Shown: positions 1 to 8,417 of the stretch, piece by piece
How positions within the stretch are numbered: the stretch's first letter is position 1
Layout: each line of letters opens with the position of its first letter
NCBI GenBank assembly: GCA_963836785.1
Contig: CAWIKW010000006.1
Location: forward strand, 248,001 to 312,000
Direction: 5' to 3'
Origin: DASQPR01 sp963836785
GTDB lineage: Bacteria; Actinomycetota; Actinomycetes; Mycobacteriales; Micromonosporaceae
DNA: 64,000 nucleotides
Notes under the pieces: generated by a model
Database searches by the model: none
What the model saw: only the letters and a program-made list of their open reading frames with translations
What the model was told of the DNA's origin: nothing
Made by a program: the position numbers and the translations under genes

Positions 1-592
1 GCGTCCTACGTCGCTCCGGCGATCCTCGCCACGACCGCGATGAACACGGCGTTCAACCAGACGAGTTTCGGGGTGTTCATTCGTATCCGGCTCGAGCGGA
101 CGTACGAGGCGATCGTGCCGACGCCGCTGTCGGTCACCGACATCGCGCTCGGCGAGGTCATCAGCGCGGTGCTGAACGCCGTGCTGACCTCGATCGGATT
201 CCTCATCGTGCTGAGCCGTGCTCGGACTCATCGTCTCGCCCGGCATCCTGGTCGCCCTGCCGGCGGCCGTGCTCATCGGATACGCGTTCGCCGCCGGCGG
301 CCTGGCCGTAACCACGTACCTGCGGGACTTCTCCGACTTCCAGCTGATCCAACTCGTGATGCTGCCGATGTACCTGTTCGCCACCACGTTCTACCCGCTG
401 TCGGTCTACCCGGGCTGGCTGCGGCCGCTGATCGAGATCCTGCCGCTCTACCAGAGCATCCAGCTTGTCCGCGAGCCGGCTTTGGGCGCGTTCACGCCGG
501 GCGCGCTCGTCCCGGTGGCGTACCTGGTCTCCTTCGGTACGGTCGCGCTCGCGATCGCGGCCCGCCGGATGACGCGGATGCTGCTGCACTGA
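1..592 (+). CDS. ABC-2 type transporter permease, C-terminal part, frameshifted
   Basis: The gene enters from the left edge, so its start is not seen. Frame 1 reads a conserved ABC-2 stretch (AMNTAFNQTSFGVFIRIRLE, then TPLSVTDIALGEV) followed by a hydrophobic helix ending FLIVL. The family continues in frame 2 with VLGLIVSPG, the loop PLSVYPGWLRPLIEILPLYQ and a last helix ending at TGA 590-592. Removing one base at about 214 gives the smooth junction FLIVLAVLGLIVSPG. Proteins of this family are six-helix membrane subunits of drug, polysaccharide or lipid exporters paired with a separate ATPase, which would lie upstream. As read, the protein is broken. This may be an assembly error or a recent mutation. 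Confidence 0.8.
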
Positions 593-627
593 TCCGTGGT
601 TGCGCGCCGGTGTCTACGCTCGACCTC

Positions 628-1202
628 GTGCGCGCAACCGTGTGGGTAGTGGCCGGCCCGCCCGGCTCGGGCAAGACCACGGCCGCGCGGCTGCTGGCCG
701 CACGCCTGTCACCGCCCGCGGCCGTTCTGGACAAGGACATCGTGTACGGAGGGTTCGCCGGCGCCGTGATCGCGGCCGCGGGCGAGCCGGACGGACGCCG
801 CGAGGGGCCGTGGTACGACACGCACGTCAAGGCGTACGAATATGCCGGGCTCGCCGCCACGGCCGCCGACATCCGTGCGGCCGGGTGCCCGGTTGTCGTC
901 GTGGCGCCGTACACGAACGAGATCCACGACGCCACGCGCTGGGCGGATTGGTCGCGGACCTTGGCGGCGATCCGGTCCGGCTCATCTGGCTCGACTGCGA
1001 CCCGGCGACCCTCTACGCGCGGATCGTCGCCCGCGCCTCCCGCAACGATGCCGCCAAACTCGCCGACTTCGACGCGTACGTCGCCCGGATGCGGCCCGGT
1101 AGTCCGCCGGCCGTCGCCCACCTCGCGATCCACAACCGCGGACCGATAGACACGATCGAACGGCAGGTCGACGCGATCGTCCGCGCCAGCGGCGCCCGTT
1201 GA
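628..1202 (+). CDS. AAA-type P-loop kinase-like ATPase, frameshifted
   Basis: A small nucleotide-binding protein opens with a Walker A loop (VVAGPPGSGKTTAARLL) close to the GTG at 628. A GTG at 610 in the same frame is an alternative start. The sequence runs in frame 1 to about residue 110 (DATRWADWSR) and resumes in frame 3 with DPVRLIWLDCDPATLYARI and IHNRGPIDTIERQVDAIV. These blocks resemble the core strand and lid of gluconate-kinase or zeta-toxin-like P-loop kinases. One base seems to be missing near 955-960, since adding it gives WSRDLGGDPVRLIWLDCDP. The substrate is unknown. It lies 35 bases after the ABC-2 permease on the same strand, but nothing shows that they work together. Confidence 0.7.
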
Positions 1203-1251
1203 CCGGGGCGACCCGCACCCCGGTCAACGCCGGATAGTCGGCCGTGCCGGC

Positions 1252-3372
1252 TCAATCGAGGTCGGTCGCCGCCGACGCGAACTGCGCCGCGTAGAGCCGC
1301 GCGTACGCGCCGCCGGCCGCCAACAGCTCGTCGTGGTTGCCCTGTTCGACGATCTGACCGTGCTCCATGACGAGGATCAGGTCGGCATCGCGAATGGTCG
1401 AGAGCCGGTGGGCGATCACGAAGCTCGTACGGCCCTGCCGCAGCGAGGACATCGCGCGCTGGATCAACACCTCGGTCCGGGTGTCGACCGAACTCGTGGC
1501 CTCGTCGAGGATCAGGATCACCGGCTCGGACAGGAACGCCCGCGCGATCGTGATGAGCTGCTTCTCGCCCGCGGACAGGTTCGAGCCCTCCTCGTCGATC
1601 ACCGTGTCGTAACCGTCCGGCAGCGTACGGACGAAGTGGTCGACGTGAGTCGCCGTCGCCGCTTCGATGATCTGTTCCCGGGTCGGGTTGTCCGCCCCGT
1701 ACGCGATGTTGTCGGCGATCGTGCCGCCGAACAGCCAGGTGTCCTGCAGCACCATGCCCATCGCCTCGCGCAGCTCGTCGCGGCTCATCGTCGCGATGTC
1801 GACGCCGTCGAGCAGGATGCGGCCTCCGTCTACCTCGTAGAACCGCATGATGAGGTTGACCAGCGTCGTCTTGCCGGCTCCGGTCGGGCCGACGATCGCC
1901 ACCGTCTGCCCGGGCGCGGCCGCGAGCGACAGATCGTCGATCAGCGGTACGTCCGGGTCGTAGCGGAACGAGACATTGTCGAACGCGACGCGACCCTCGA
2001 TGACGCGCGGCCGGGCCGGCGTGGCCGGATCGGGCGACTGCTCTTCGGCGTCGAGCAGTTCGAAAACCCGCTCGGCCGAAGCGACCCCGGACTGTAGGAG
2101 GTTCGCCATCGACGCAACCTGTGTCATCGGCTGGCTGAACTGGCGGGAGTACTGGATGAACGCCTGCACGCTGCCGATGGACAGATCGCCGGACGCCACC
2201 CGCAAACCACCGATCACGGCGACCAGCACGTAGTTGAGGTTGCCGATGAACATCATCGTCGGCTGGATGAGTCCGGACACGAACTGCGCCCGGAACGACG
2301 CGTTGTAGAGCTTGTCGTTGTGCTCGGCGAACACGTCCATTGCTTCCTGCTGCCGGCCGAACACCTTGACCAGCGAGTGTCCGGTGAACATCTCCTCGAT
2401 GTGTCCGTTGAGCTTGCCGGTCGTCGACCACTGCTGGATGAACTGCGGCTGCGCCCGTTTGCCGATGCGCGCCGCGGCGAACACCGACACCGGGATCGTG
2501 ACGAGCGCGATCAGCGCGAGGATCCAGGAGATCCAGAACATCATCGCGAGCACCCCGACGATCGTCAGCAACGACGTGACGATCTGGCTCATCGTCTGCT
2601 GCAACGTCTGGGCGATGTTGTCGATGTCGTTCGTGACGCGGCTCAGGATCTCGCCGCGCGACTGCCGGTCGAAATAGCGCAGCGGCAGCCGGGACAGCTT
2701 CACTTCGACCTGCTGGCGCAGCGTGTGGACGGTGCGTTGGACGACCACGGTCGTGAGTCGGCCCTGCAGGTACATGAAGATCGACGCGAGCAGGTAGAGG
2801 ACGAGGACGAGCAGCAGCACACGACCGACCGCGTCGAAATCGATGCCCTGACCGGGCGTCACGTGCATCGCGCTCAGCATGTCGGCGAGCCTGGCCTCGT
2901 GGCGTTCGCGCAGGATCGCGACCGCCTGTTCTTTCGTCGTACCGGCCGGGAACTGACCGGCAAGGATCTTGCCGAAGACGCCGGCGAAGATCAGGTCGGT
3001 GGCGTGGCCCAGGATGCGCGGCCCGAGCACCGACAGCGTGACGCCGATGACACCCAGCACCAGCAGCGTCGCGACGATGGCCTTCTGCGGCGCGAGCATG
3101 CGCAGCAGCCGCTTGCTCGAGCCTTTGAAGTCCATCGCCTTCGCGGCCGGACCGGCGAACATCGCGGCCGGACCGAATCGCGCGCCGGTCGGCCGGGACG
3201 CGGCATTCGCCTGCGAGTTCAGGATCGCGGGCGCGCCCGGCTTTCCGTTCGGCTGCGATCCGCGGCCCGATGCGGCGCCGTTCGGTCCGCCGTACCCGTT
3301 GGTGTTCTTGGGGGTCTGGCCGTTGGGGGTCTGGCCGTTGGGGGTCTGGCCGTTCGATCCGGGCGCGCTCAT
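1252..3372 (-). CDS. ABC exporter half-transporter, canonical Walker B subunit
   Basis: This is a 706-residue type IV (ABCB-like) exporter subunit: six membrane helices (about residues 95-390), then an ATPase domain with Walker A GPTGAGKTTL and a canonical Walker B with catalytic glutamate, ILILDEATSSVD. Its signature motif is altered (LSAGEKQ instead of LSGGQ). The neighbouring subunit has the opposite defects, as in TM287/288-like heterodimers. The N-terminus is a disordered Gly/Asn/Gln/Pro tail with three NGQTP repeats from a 15-bp DNA repeat at 3311-3355. The insert between the first two helices is unusually long and charged. The start overlaps the stop of the upstream partner in an ATGA, so the two are probably translationally coupled. 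It is likely a multidrug or lipid exporter, but the substrate cannot be read. Confidence 0.92.
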   Translation of the reverse strand: MSAPGSNGQTPNGQTPNGQTPKNTNGYGGPNGAASGRGSQPNGKPGAPAILNSQANAASRPTGARFGPAAMFAGPAAKAMDFKGSSKRLLRMLAPQKAIVATLLVLGVIGVTLSVLGPRILGHATDLIFAGVFGKILAGQFPAGTTKEQAVAILRERHEARLADMLSAMHVTPGQGIDFDAVGRVLLLVLVLYLLASIFMYLQGRLTTVVVQRTVHTLRQQVEVKLSRLPLRYFDRQSRGEILSRVTNDIDNIAQTLQQTMSQIVTSLLTIVGVLAMMFWISWILALIALVTIPVSVFAAARIGKRAQPQFIQQWSTTGKLNGHIEEMFTGHSLVKVFGRQQEAMDVFAEHNDKLYNASFRAQFVSGLIQPTMMFIGNLNYVLVAVIGGLRVASGDLSIGSVQAFIQYSRQFSQPMTQVASMANLLQSGVASAERVFELLDAEEQSPDPATPARPRVIEGRVAFDNVSFRYDPDVPLIDDLSLAAAPGQTVAIVGPTGAGKTTLVNLIMRFYEVDGGRILLDGVDIATMSRDELREAMGMVLQDTWLFGGTIADNIAYGADNPTREQIIEAATATHVDHFVRTLPDGYDTVIDEEGSNLSAGEKQLITIARAFLSEPVILILDEATSSVDTRTEVLIQRAMSSLRQGRTSFVIAHRLSTIRDADLILVMEHGQIVEQGNHDELLAAGGAYARLYAAQFASAATDLD
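3311..3355. repeat. 15-bp coding tandem repeat, three copies (NGQTP)
   Basis: Three head-to-tail 15-bp units (ggggtctggccgttg on the plus strand, the last base differing in copy 3) encode NGQTP three times in the N-terminal tail of the ABC exporter subunit. The near-identity suggests recent slippage expansion. The repeat keeps frame, so the protein length varies but is not broken. Confidence 0.95.
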
Positions 3373-5108
3373 GCCGCCGCCGCCTCCTTCTCGGTCAACT
3401 GCGACAGGACAATTTCGCGGTACGTCTCATTGCCGTCCATGAGATCCGCGTGCGTGCCGGTGCCGACGACCTCGCCTTCGTTGAGCACGATGATGCGGTC
3501 GGCGTCCCGGATCGTCGAGACGCGCTGGGCGACGATGACAACGGTCGCGTCGGCCGTCTCGTGCGCGAGGGCGGCGCGCAGCGCGGCATCCGTCGCGTAG
3601 TCGAGGGCCGAGAACGAGTCGTCGAAGAGATAGATCTCCGGCTTCGCCACGAGCATCCGGGCGATCGCGAGACGTTGGCGCTGGCCACCGGAGACGTTTG
3701 TGCCGCCCTGCGCGATCGGCGCGTTCAGGCCCTCGTCCATCGCCGACACGAAGTCGCGGGCCTGGGCGACGTCGAGCGCTCGCCACAGTTGCTCGTCGGT
3801 CGCGTCCGGGTTGCCGTAGCGCAGGTTGGACGCCACGGTGCCGGTGAACAGGTATGGCCGCTGCGGCACCAACCCGACCGTCCGCGCGAGCAGACCCGGA
3901 TCGAGTTCGCGTACGTCGACGCCGTCGACCAGCACCGCCCCGCCGGTTGTGTCGAACAGCCGCGGTATCAGGTTCAGCAGTGTCGTCTTGCCGGCGCCGG
4001 TCGATCCGATGACGGCGGTGATCTGTCCCGGCCGGGCCACCAGGTCGACGCCGCGCAACACCGGCTCCTGTGCGCCGGGGTATTGGAAGCTCGCGCCGCG
4101 GACATCGAGTTCGCCGTGCCGGGTCACGCTCGTGACCGCGTTCACCGGCGGCACGACGCTCGAGTCGGTGTCGAGCACCTCTTGGATGCGCTCGGCGCAC
4201 ACCTCGGCCCGCGGCACCATGACGAACATGAACGTCGCCATCATGACCGCCATGAGGATCTGCAAAAGGTAGGACAGGAACGCCGTCAACGCACCGATCT
4301 GCATCTGGCCCGAGTCGATCCGGTGTCCGCCGAACCACAGCACGGCGACGCTCGACACGTTGATGACGATCATGACGGTCGGGAACATCAGTGACATGAG
4401 GCGGCCGGCGCCGAGGCCAACGGTCATCAGTTCGTCGTTGGCGGCGCCGAACCGTTCGCGCTCGGGCTGGTCGCGTACGAACGCGCGGATGACCCGGATG
4501 CCGGTGATCTGTTCCCGCATGATTCGGTTGATCTTGTCGATCCGCACCTGCATCGAACGGAACAGCGGCCGCATCTTGCGGATGATGAGCGAGACCGCGA
4601 TCACCAGCACCGGCACGATGATGAGCAGCAGGGACGACAGCGGCACGTCCTGCCGGAGCGCGAGGATCACCCCACCGACGCACATGATCGGTGCGGCCAC
4701 CATCAGCGTGAACGTCATCAGCGCCAGCATCTGCACCTGCTGGACGTCGTTGGTCGTACGCGTAATGAGCGACGGTGCACCGAACCGGCCGACCTCGCGG
4801 GCGGAGAACGACTGCACGCGCCGGAAGATGGCCCCGCGGATGTCCCGGCCGGCCGCCATCGCCGTACGGGCTCCGAAGTAGACGGCGACGATCGACGCGA
4901 TGATCTGGCCGAGCGTGATGACCAGCATCACGCCGCCGATCCGCATGATGTAGCCGGTATCCCCGGTGACGACGCCCTTGTCGATGATGTCGGCGTTCAG
5001 CGTCGGCAGGTAGAGCGTCGCGATCGTGGATACGAGCTGAAGCAGGACCACGATGGCGATCGGCACTTTGTACGGTTTCAAATAGCTTCGGAGAACCTTG
5101 ATCAGCAT
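3369..5108 (-). CDS. ABC exporter half-transporter, degenerate Walker B subunit
   Basis: A 579-residue ABCB-like exporter subunit with six membrane helices in the first 300 residues and a C-terminal ATPase domain. Walker A is GSTGAGKTTL and the signature is a good VSGGQRQR. Walker B reads EIYLFDDSFSALD: aspartate replaces the catalytic glutamate, the hallmark of the degenerate site in heterodimeric bacterial exporters. It complements the canonical Walker B and poor signature of the next gene, so the two should form one asymmetric exporter. It starts at ATG 5108, seven bases inside the end of the TetR gene, and overlaps the downstream subunit by four bases. The three genes therefore form one tightly packed operon controlled by the TetR protein. 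Confidence 0.93.
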   Translation of the reverse strand: MLIKVLRSYLKPYKVPIAIVVLLQLVSTIATLYLPTLNADIIDKGVVTGDTGYIMRIGGVMLVITLGQIIASIVAVYFGARTAMAAGRDIRGAIFRRVQSFSAREVGRFGAPSLITRTTNDVQQVQMLALMTFTLMVAAPIMCVGGVILALRQDVPLSSLLLIIVPVLVIAVSLIIRKMRPLFRSMQVRIDKINRIMREQITGIRVIRAFVRDQPERERFGAANDELMTVGLGAGRLMSLMFPTVMIVINVSSVAVLWFGGHRIDSGQMQIGALTAFLSYLLQILMAVMMATFMFVMVPRAEVCAERIQEVLDTDSSVVPPVNAVTSVTRHGELDVRGASFQYPGAQEPVLRGVDLVARPGQITAVIGSTGAGKTTLLNLIPRLFDTTGGAVLVDGVDVRELDPGLLARTVGLVPQRPYLFTGTVASNLRYGNPDATDEQLWRALDVAQARDFVSAMDEGLNAPIAQGGTNVSGGQRQRLAIARMLVAKPEIYLFDDSFSALDYATDAALRAALAHETADATVVIVAQRVSTIRDADRIIVLNEGEVVGTGTHADLMDGNETYREIVLSQLTEKEAAAA

Positions 5109-6004
5109 GCTGACTCTTTCGAATGTCCGGGACGGGAGGATTCGGGGGTGGAGTCGGAGGTCGCCGGCTCGGGGTCGGCCATCGGCTCGGCGTTGGCCAT
5201 CGGCTCGGCGTTGGCCGTCGGCTCGGCGTTGGCCGTCGGCTCGGCGTTGGGCGCCGCCTCGGGGTTGGCCGTCGAACTGTTGGCGCTCGGCGACGGGAGC
5301 ACGAGGCCGTCGAACAGGATGGCCACAATGGCAGCGGGATCGATCTGTTGGACCTCGCCGAAGGCGAAGCCGCTCATGCCGACGATGTTCAGCATGAGAA
5401 GTCGGGCGGCGTTGCTCGGGCTCACGCGGAGGCGGTCGGCATCCGGCTCGAACACGCTAGCCATTGCGTCCTGGATCCGCAGGTTGTTTTTCTGCATCTC
5501 GGCGCCGAAGTCGCTGGCCGGACCGAGATCGATGATGAGTTCGCGCGCAATCATGTGCAGCCGGCCGAAGCGGCTGAGGCCCGCGAGCATGATGGCCGCC
5601 GCCCGCGTCACACGCTCGCGCAATTCGAGGTCGGCGGGGATGGCCCGGAGTGCGCGCTCCCCCTTCTCCGCATCGAGCGCGCTGCGGATCGCGGCCAGGA
5701 TGAGGGAGTTCTTGTCCGGGAAGACGCGGAAGATGGTGCCCTCCGCGACGCCGGCGGCCTGCGCGATCTGCCGGGTACTGATCGCCGACCCGTTCTCGAT
5801 CAGGAGCGGGACCGTCGCCTCGACGAGCGCCGCCCGACGGTCGTCCGGGGCCAGCGGCGCGACCCGCCGCCGCGTCGGCTCGTTCGAGTGCATCGACGAT
5901 CGCTCGGCGATCTCGCGCACGGGTGCCGCCTCGGCATGGCCGCCGACCATGGGTACATCGATCGAACCGCTCGGGAGCCTCTGGGTTTCGCGGGCTGGCA
6001 TCAT
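5102..6004 (-). CDS. TetR-family regulator of the adjacent ABC exporter
   Basis: The 300-residue protein has a TetR helix-turn-helix in its first half (ISTRQIAQAAGVAEGTIFRVFPDKNSL, about residues 74-100) and a ligand-binding domain with C-terminal helices. The tail is low-complexity, built from NAEPTA/NAEPMA hexapeptides coded by 18-bp tandem repeats at 5177-5248. The first methionine (6004) lies only 7 bases after a -10-like hexamer, which points to a leaderless mRNA starting at this codon. A later ATG (start MHSNEPTRRR) is possible and would remove a poorly conserved 37-residue extension. The gene heads the operon with the two exporter genes, and its promoter is covered by two matching palindromes, so autorepression relieved by an exported ligand is likely. 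Confidence 0.9.
   Translation of the reverse strand: MMPARETQRLPSGSIDVPMVGGHAEAAPVREIAERSSMHSNEPTRRRVAPLAPDDRRAALVEATVPLLIENGSAISTRQIAQAAGVAEGTIFRVFPDKNSLILAAIRSALDAEKGERALRAIPADLELRERVTRAAAIMLAGLSRFGRLHMIARELIIDLGPASDFGAEMQKNNLRIQDAMASVFEPDADRLRVSPSNAARLLMLNIVGMSGFAFGEVQQIDPAAIVAILFDGLVLPSPSANSSTANPEAAPNAEPTANAEPTANAEPMANAEPMADPEPATSDSTPESSRPGHSKESAC
5177..5248. repeat. 18-bp coding tandem repeat, four copies
   Basis: Four adjacent 18-bp units (ggccatcggctcggcgtt, with one base changed in copies 3 and 4) encode the Asn-Ala-Glu-Pro hexapeptides of the TetR C-terminal tail. A degenerate fifth copy follows at 5249-5266. The copies differ by only one position, so the expansion looks recent. Confidence 0.9.
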
Positions 6005-6052
6005 AGCGTCAACCTTAGTTGACGCGGTCTGGCGTCGTCAAGGAACGTTGAC
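6005..6052 (-). promoter_or_regulatory. TetR-operon promoter with two operator palindromes
   Basis: Two sites share the form GTCAA-N6-TTGAC: 6008-6023 (inside the perfect 8-4-8 palindrome GCGTCAACCTTAGTTGACGC, 6006-6025) and 6037-6052. Their centres are 29 bases apart. On the minus strand a -35-like TTGACG (6041-6036) and a -10-like TAAGGT (6017-6012) are separated by 18 bases. One operator covers each element. Transcription would start at or next to the ATG at 6004. The layout fits direct autorepression by the downstream TetR protein. Binding is inferred. Confidence 0.75.
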
Positions 6053-6091
6053 GCTTCCGGGCTTCGTTTGCTTTGCACGATGGGAGCTTAA

Positions 6092-6111
6092 ATGAGCGAG
6101 CACTCACTCAT
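6092..6111. promoter_or_regulatory. Palindrome resembling a second TetR-type operator
   Basis: ATGAGCGAG-CA-CTCACTCAT is a 9-2-9 inverted repeat with a single mismatch. TGAGTGAGT-type palindromes are common operators of TetR-family repressors. It lies 88-107 bases upstream of the TetR start and differs in sequence from the GTCAA/TTGAC sites, so another regulator may bind here. No transcript is obvious on the other strand. Confidence 0.5.
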
Positions 6112-6175
6112 CCAGTGATTTCGCCGTCGGCTGACAGGCGTGACTCCGCTCCCGCCAAGATCCGCGCGACGTCCC

Positions 6176-6272
6176 GGAAGTCGCCCGGCAATCCGCCCTG
6201 GCGGCGGGCAACTTCACGGAAGTCGCCCGGTGGTCGGCCCTCGCGGCGGGCAACTTCACGGAAGTTGCGGGG
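6176..6272. repeat. 42-bp tandem repeat (two copies plus a partial third) with hairpins
   Basis: Units 6176-6217 and 6218-6259 are 42 bp each and differ at a handful of positions; a partial third copy follows at 6260-6272. The unit junctions form hairpins: 6205-6229 (11-bp arms, one mismatch) and 6250-6268 (GCAACTTC-acg-GAAGTTGC, perfect). The block sits between the end of rsgA and the TetR promoter, so it may terminate rsgA transcription. It could equally be an intergenic palindromic repeat of the REP kind. No ORF across it looks like a real gene. Confidence 0.8.
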
Positions 6273-6342
6273 ATCATGCAGGACGCTGCCCTATCGGCAA
6301 CACCGCGAGCCGCGGTTCGGAGACGTACCCACGAAGTCGGGT

Positions 6343-7413
6343 TTAGGTCTCGCGGACCCGTCGGATGACTCGCATGTCCGCGCCGGACCGGTATTTCCAC
6401 GGCGCGCCGGACTGCGTCGCGCGAGCCTCCCGGCGGCGGGCCTGCCAGGCCAACTCGCGGTGGAGCTTGCGCCAACTCTCCAGCCGTCGCAGCGGTAGGT
6501 CGCCGTTTTCGACCGCCGCCCAGACCGCGCAGTCGGGCTCCCCGGCGTGCTCACAGTTCGCGAATCGGCAGGCGACCGCGAACGATTCGATGTCTGAGAA
6601 CGCCTCGTCGACACCGCCGGCGAAGACGCCGACGGCACGTATGCCGGGGGTGTCCAGTACGGCGCCGAGCCCGGGCAGCGGGATCAGTGACCGGAACGTC
6701 GTGGTGTGCCGGCCACGGCCGTCGGCGCGACGGATCTGCTGCGTGGCCATGACGGTTGCGCCGGCTAGCGCGTTGACCAGCGTCGACTTGCCGGCACCGG
6801 AGGCGCCGAGAAGCCCGAGCGTGCGACCCGGTGCCACGAACGATCGCACGATGTCGACATTCTGACCGGTCTGAGCGGACACCGGGTAAACCTCGACGCC
6901 GGGCGCGCTTTCGGCGACCTGTTCGGCCACCGCGACCGGGTCACCGACCAGGTCGGCCTTCGTCAGCAGCAGCACCGGTCGCGCGCCGGAGTCCCACACG
7001 AGCGAGAGCAGCCGCTCGACGCGCCCGAAGTCGGGCGCCGGATCCATCGGTTCGATGACGGCGGCGACATCCACGTTCGCGGCCAGCACCTGACCGCGCG
7101 ACTCTTCGTTGGCGTTGGCCCGTACGATCTGCGTCCGTCGCGGCAGCACCGCTTCGACCGTGACCCGCTTGTCCGGCCATGTGCGCACGACGACCCAGTC
7201 GCCGGCACAGGGCAGCGCGAGCGGATCGCGGCTCACCCGCAGCAGGTGGCCGCCGCCGAGGCTGGCCCGGTCGGCGCCACGCGCGGTCTGCACCGTCGCG
7301 ATGCCGCGGTCCATGCGCGTGACTCGCGCCGGACGCTGGCCACGCACGTCATATTTCGCGTACGCGGCAGCGAAATCCGCATCCCACCCGAGGGACGCGA
7401 GGTCTAGCGTCAT
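6343..7413 (-). CDS. rsgA: Ribosome small-subunit-dependent GTPase RsgA
   Basis: A circularly permuted GTPase that helps the 30S subunit mature. After an N-terminal OB-fold, the G motifs come in the order G4 (LLLTKADL), G1 (LGASGAGKSTLVNAL) and G3 (LDTPGIR), the permutation typical of RsgA/YjeQ. The C-terminal zinc site reads CRFANCEHAGEPDC. The start at ATG 7413 (MTLDLASLGWD) is preferred over a TTG one codon upstream. It is transcribed alone, divergent from the maleylpyruvate isomerase gene, and the hairpin-rich repeat beyond its stop may act as terminator. Confidence 0.93.
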   Translation of the reverse strand: MTLDLASLGWDADFAAAYAKYDVRGQRPARVTRMDRGIATVQTARGADRASLGGGHLLRVSRDPLALPCAGDWVVVRTWPDKRVTVEAVLPRRTQIVRANANEESRGQVLAANVDVAAVIEPMDPAPDFGRVERLLSLVWDSGARPVLLLTKADLVGDPVAVAEQVAESAPGVEVYPVSAQTGQNVDIVRSFVAPGRTLGLLGASGAGKSTLVNALAGATVMATQQIRRADGRGRHTTTFRSLIPLPGLGAVLDTPGIRAVGVFAGGVDEAFSDIESFAVACRFANCEHAGEPDCAVWAAVENGDLPLRRLESWRKLHRELAWQARRREARATQSGAPWKYRSGADMRVIRRVRET

Positions 7414-7707
7414 CAAATCCCTTTGTCGTGTGATTGAGGGCGGACAGAACGCGGCGATCGCGTGAGATCACCGGCCCCCGCGGCAGGCAGGACGCCTCAT
7501 GGGCGGTCCCACCTCCTCCCCCGACCGGTCGATGCGTCTGATCGCAACGGTAGGGGCGAAAAACCAAAAGCGAAACCCATTAACTGGTACGAAGACGACA
7601 CGCCCCGTAGTCGCCGCAGGCCAGCGTGCGCCCGCAGTCCCGCACGGGCCTTGGCGGCGGTGAAACGGTGGCCCTCCCGGGCGCGCGCGAGCGGTAAGTT
7701 CATCTCC
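7414..7707. other. Divergent intergenic region, rsgA / maleylpyruvate isomerase
   Basis: No gene is seen. The region must hold the promoters for rsgA (minus) and the isomerase gene (plus). An A/T-richer patch at about 7556-7590 stands out from the surrounding GC-rich DNA. I could not assign -10/-35 boxes with confidence. Confidence 0.5.
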
Positions 7708-8412
7708 GTGACCACCGATCCGTTGGCGCTCGCCCACGAAGTGGACCGGGCTACGCAGCGCTTCCTTGACTCCGCCGCCGATCTGACCGACGCCAACCTC
7801 CTCGAGCCAAGCCTGTTGCCGGGTTGGACCCGCGCCCATGTGATGGCCCATGTCGCGCGCAACGCCGACTCATTGATCAACTTGTTGACCTGGGCCCGTA
7901 CGGGTGTGGAGACCCGCCAGTACGCGAACCCGGACGAACGCGAGGCGGGGATCCAGGCCGGTGCGAAGCTCCCGGTCACCGAGCTGCGCACCGACGTGCG
8001 CGAGGCATCCGAGCGCTTCGCCCGCGCCTGCGCCGATCTGCCGGCGGAGGCATGGACGGTAGTGCTCGACGACGCCGGCCCGGCCGTGAAGGTCGTCTGG
8101 CGCCGGCTCCGCGAAGTCGAGGTGCACCATGTCGACCTTGCCGCCGGCTATACGTGGCGCGACTGGCCGGAGGCTTTCTCACATCGGCTGCTGCATGAGC
8201 TGATCGGCGTACGGCGTGGTGGCGAGCCGCCGTCGCTCTGGGTCAAGGCCGACGACCTGAGCCACCCACTGCAACTCGGCAACGGATCACCCGAGGTGAC
8301 GGTGAGCGGCCGCGCGGCCGATCTCGCGGCGTGGCTCGCCGGGCGGAGCAACGGCGTCGGCCTGACGGTCGAGCCGGCCGGCGACCTTCCCGCACTGCCA
8401 GAGTGGATGTGA
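7708..8412 (+). CDS. Mycothiol-dependent maleylpyruvate isomerase family protein
   Basis: A 234-residue protein with the DinB-like metal-binding four-helix fold of the MDMPI_N family. The N-terminal block DLTDANLLEPSLLPGWTRAH and the downstream motif REVEVHHVDL carry the usual His/Glu metal ligands. True maleylpyruvate isomerase converts maleylpyruvate to fumarylpyruvate in gentisate breakdown using mycothiol, but most actinobacterial paralogues have unknown substrates. The GTG at 7708 is the start that gives the family N-terminus. It is followed directly by the metallo-hydrolase gene, whose possible GTG start at 8409 overlaps this stop, so the pair is probably cotranscribed. Confidence 0.85.
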   Translation: MTTDPLALAHEVDRATQRFLDSAADLTDANLLEPSLLPGWTRAHVMAHVARNADSLINLLTWARTGVETRQYANPDEREAGIQAGAKLPVTELRTDVREASERFARACADLPAEAWTVVLDDAGPAVKVVWRRLREVEVHHVDLAAGYTWRDWPEAFSHRLLHELIGVRRGGEPPSLWVKADDLSHPLQLGNGSPEVTVSGRAADLAAWLAGRSNGVGLTVEPAGDLPALPEWM

Positions 8413-8417
8413 GCGGC

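Noticed and set aside
6104..6475. A protein with TSVKLPAARA repeats on the minus strand
   Set aside because: It overlaps the end of rsgA and comes from the 42-bp hairpin repeat. Codon use and function are not gene-like.
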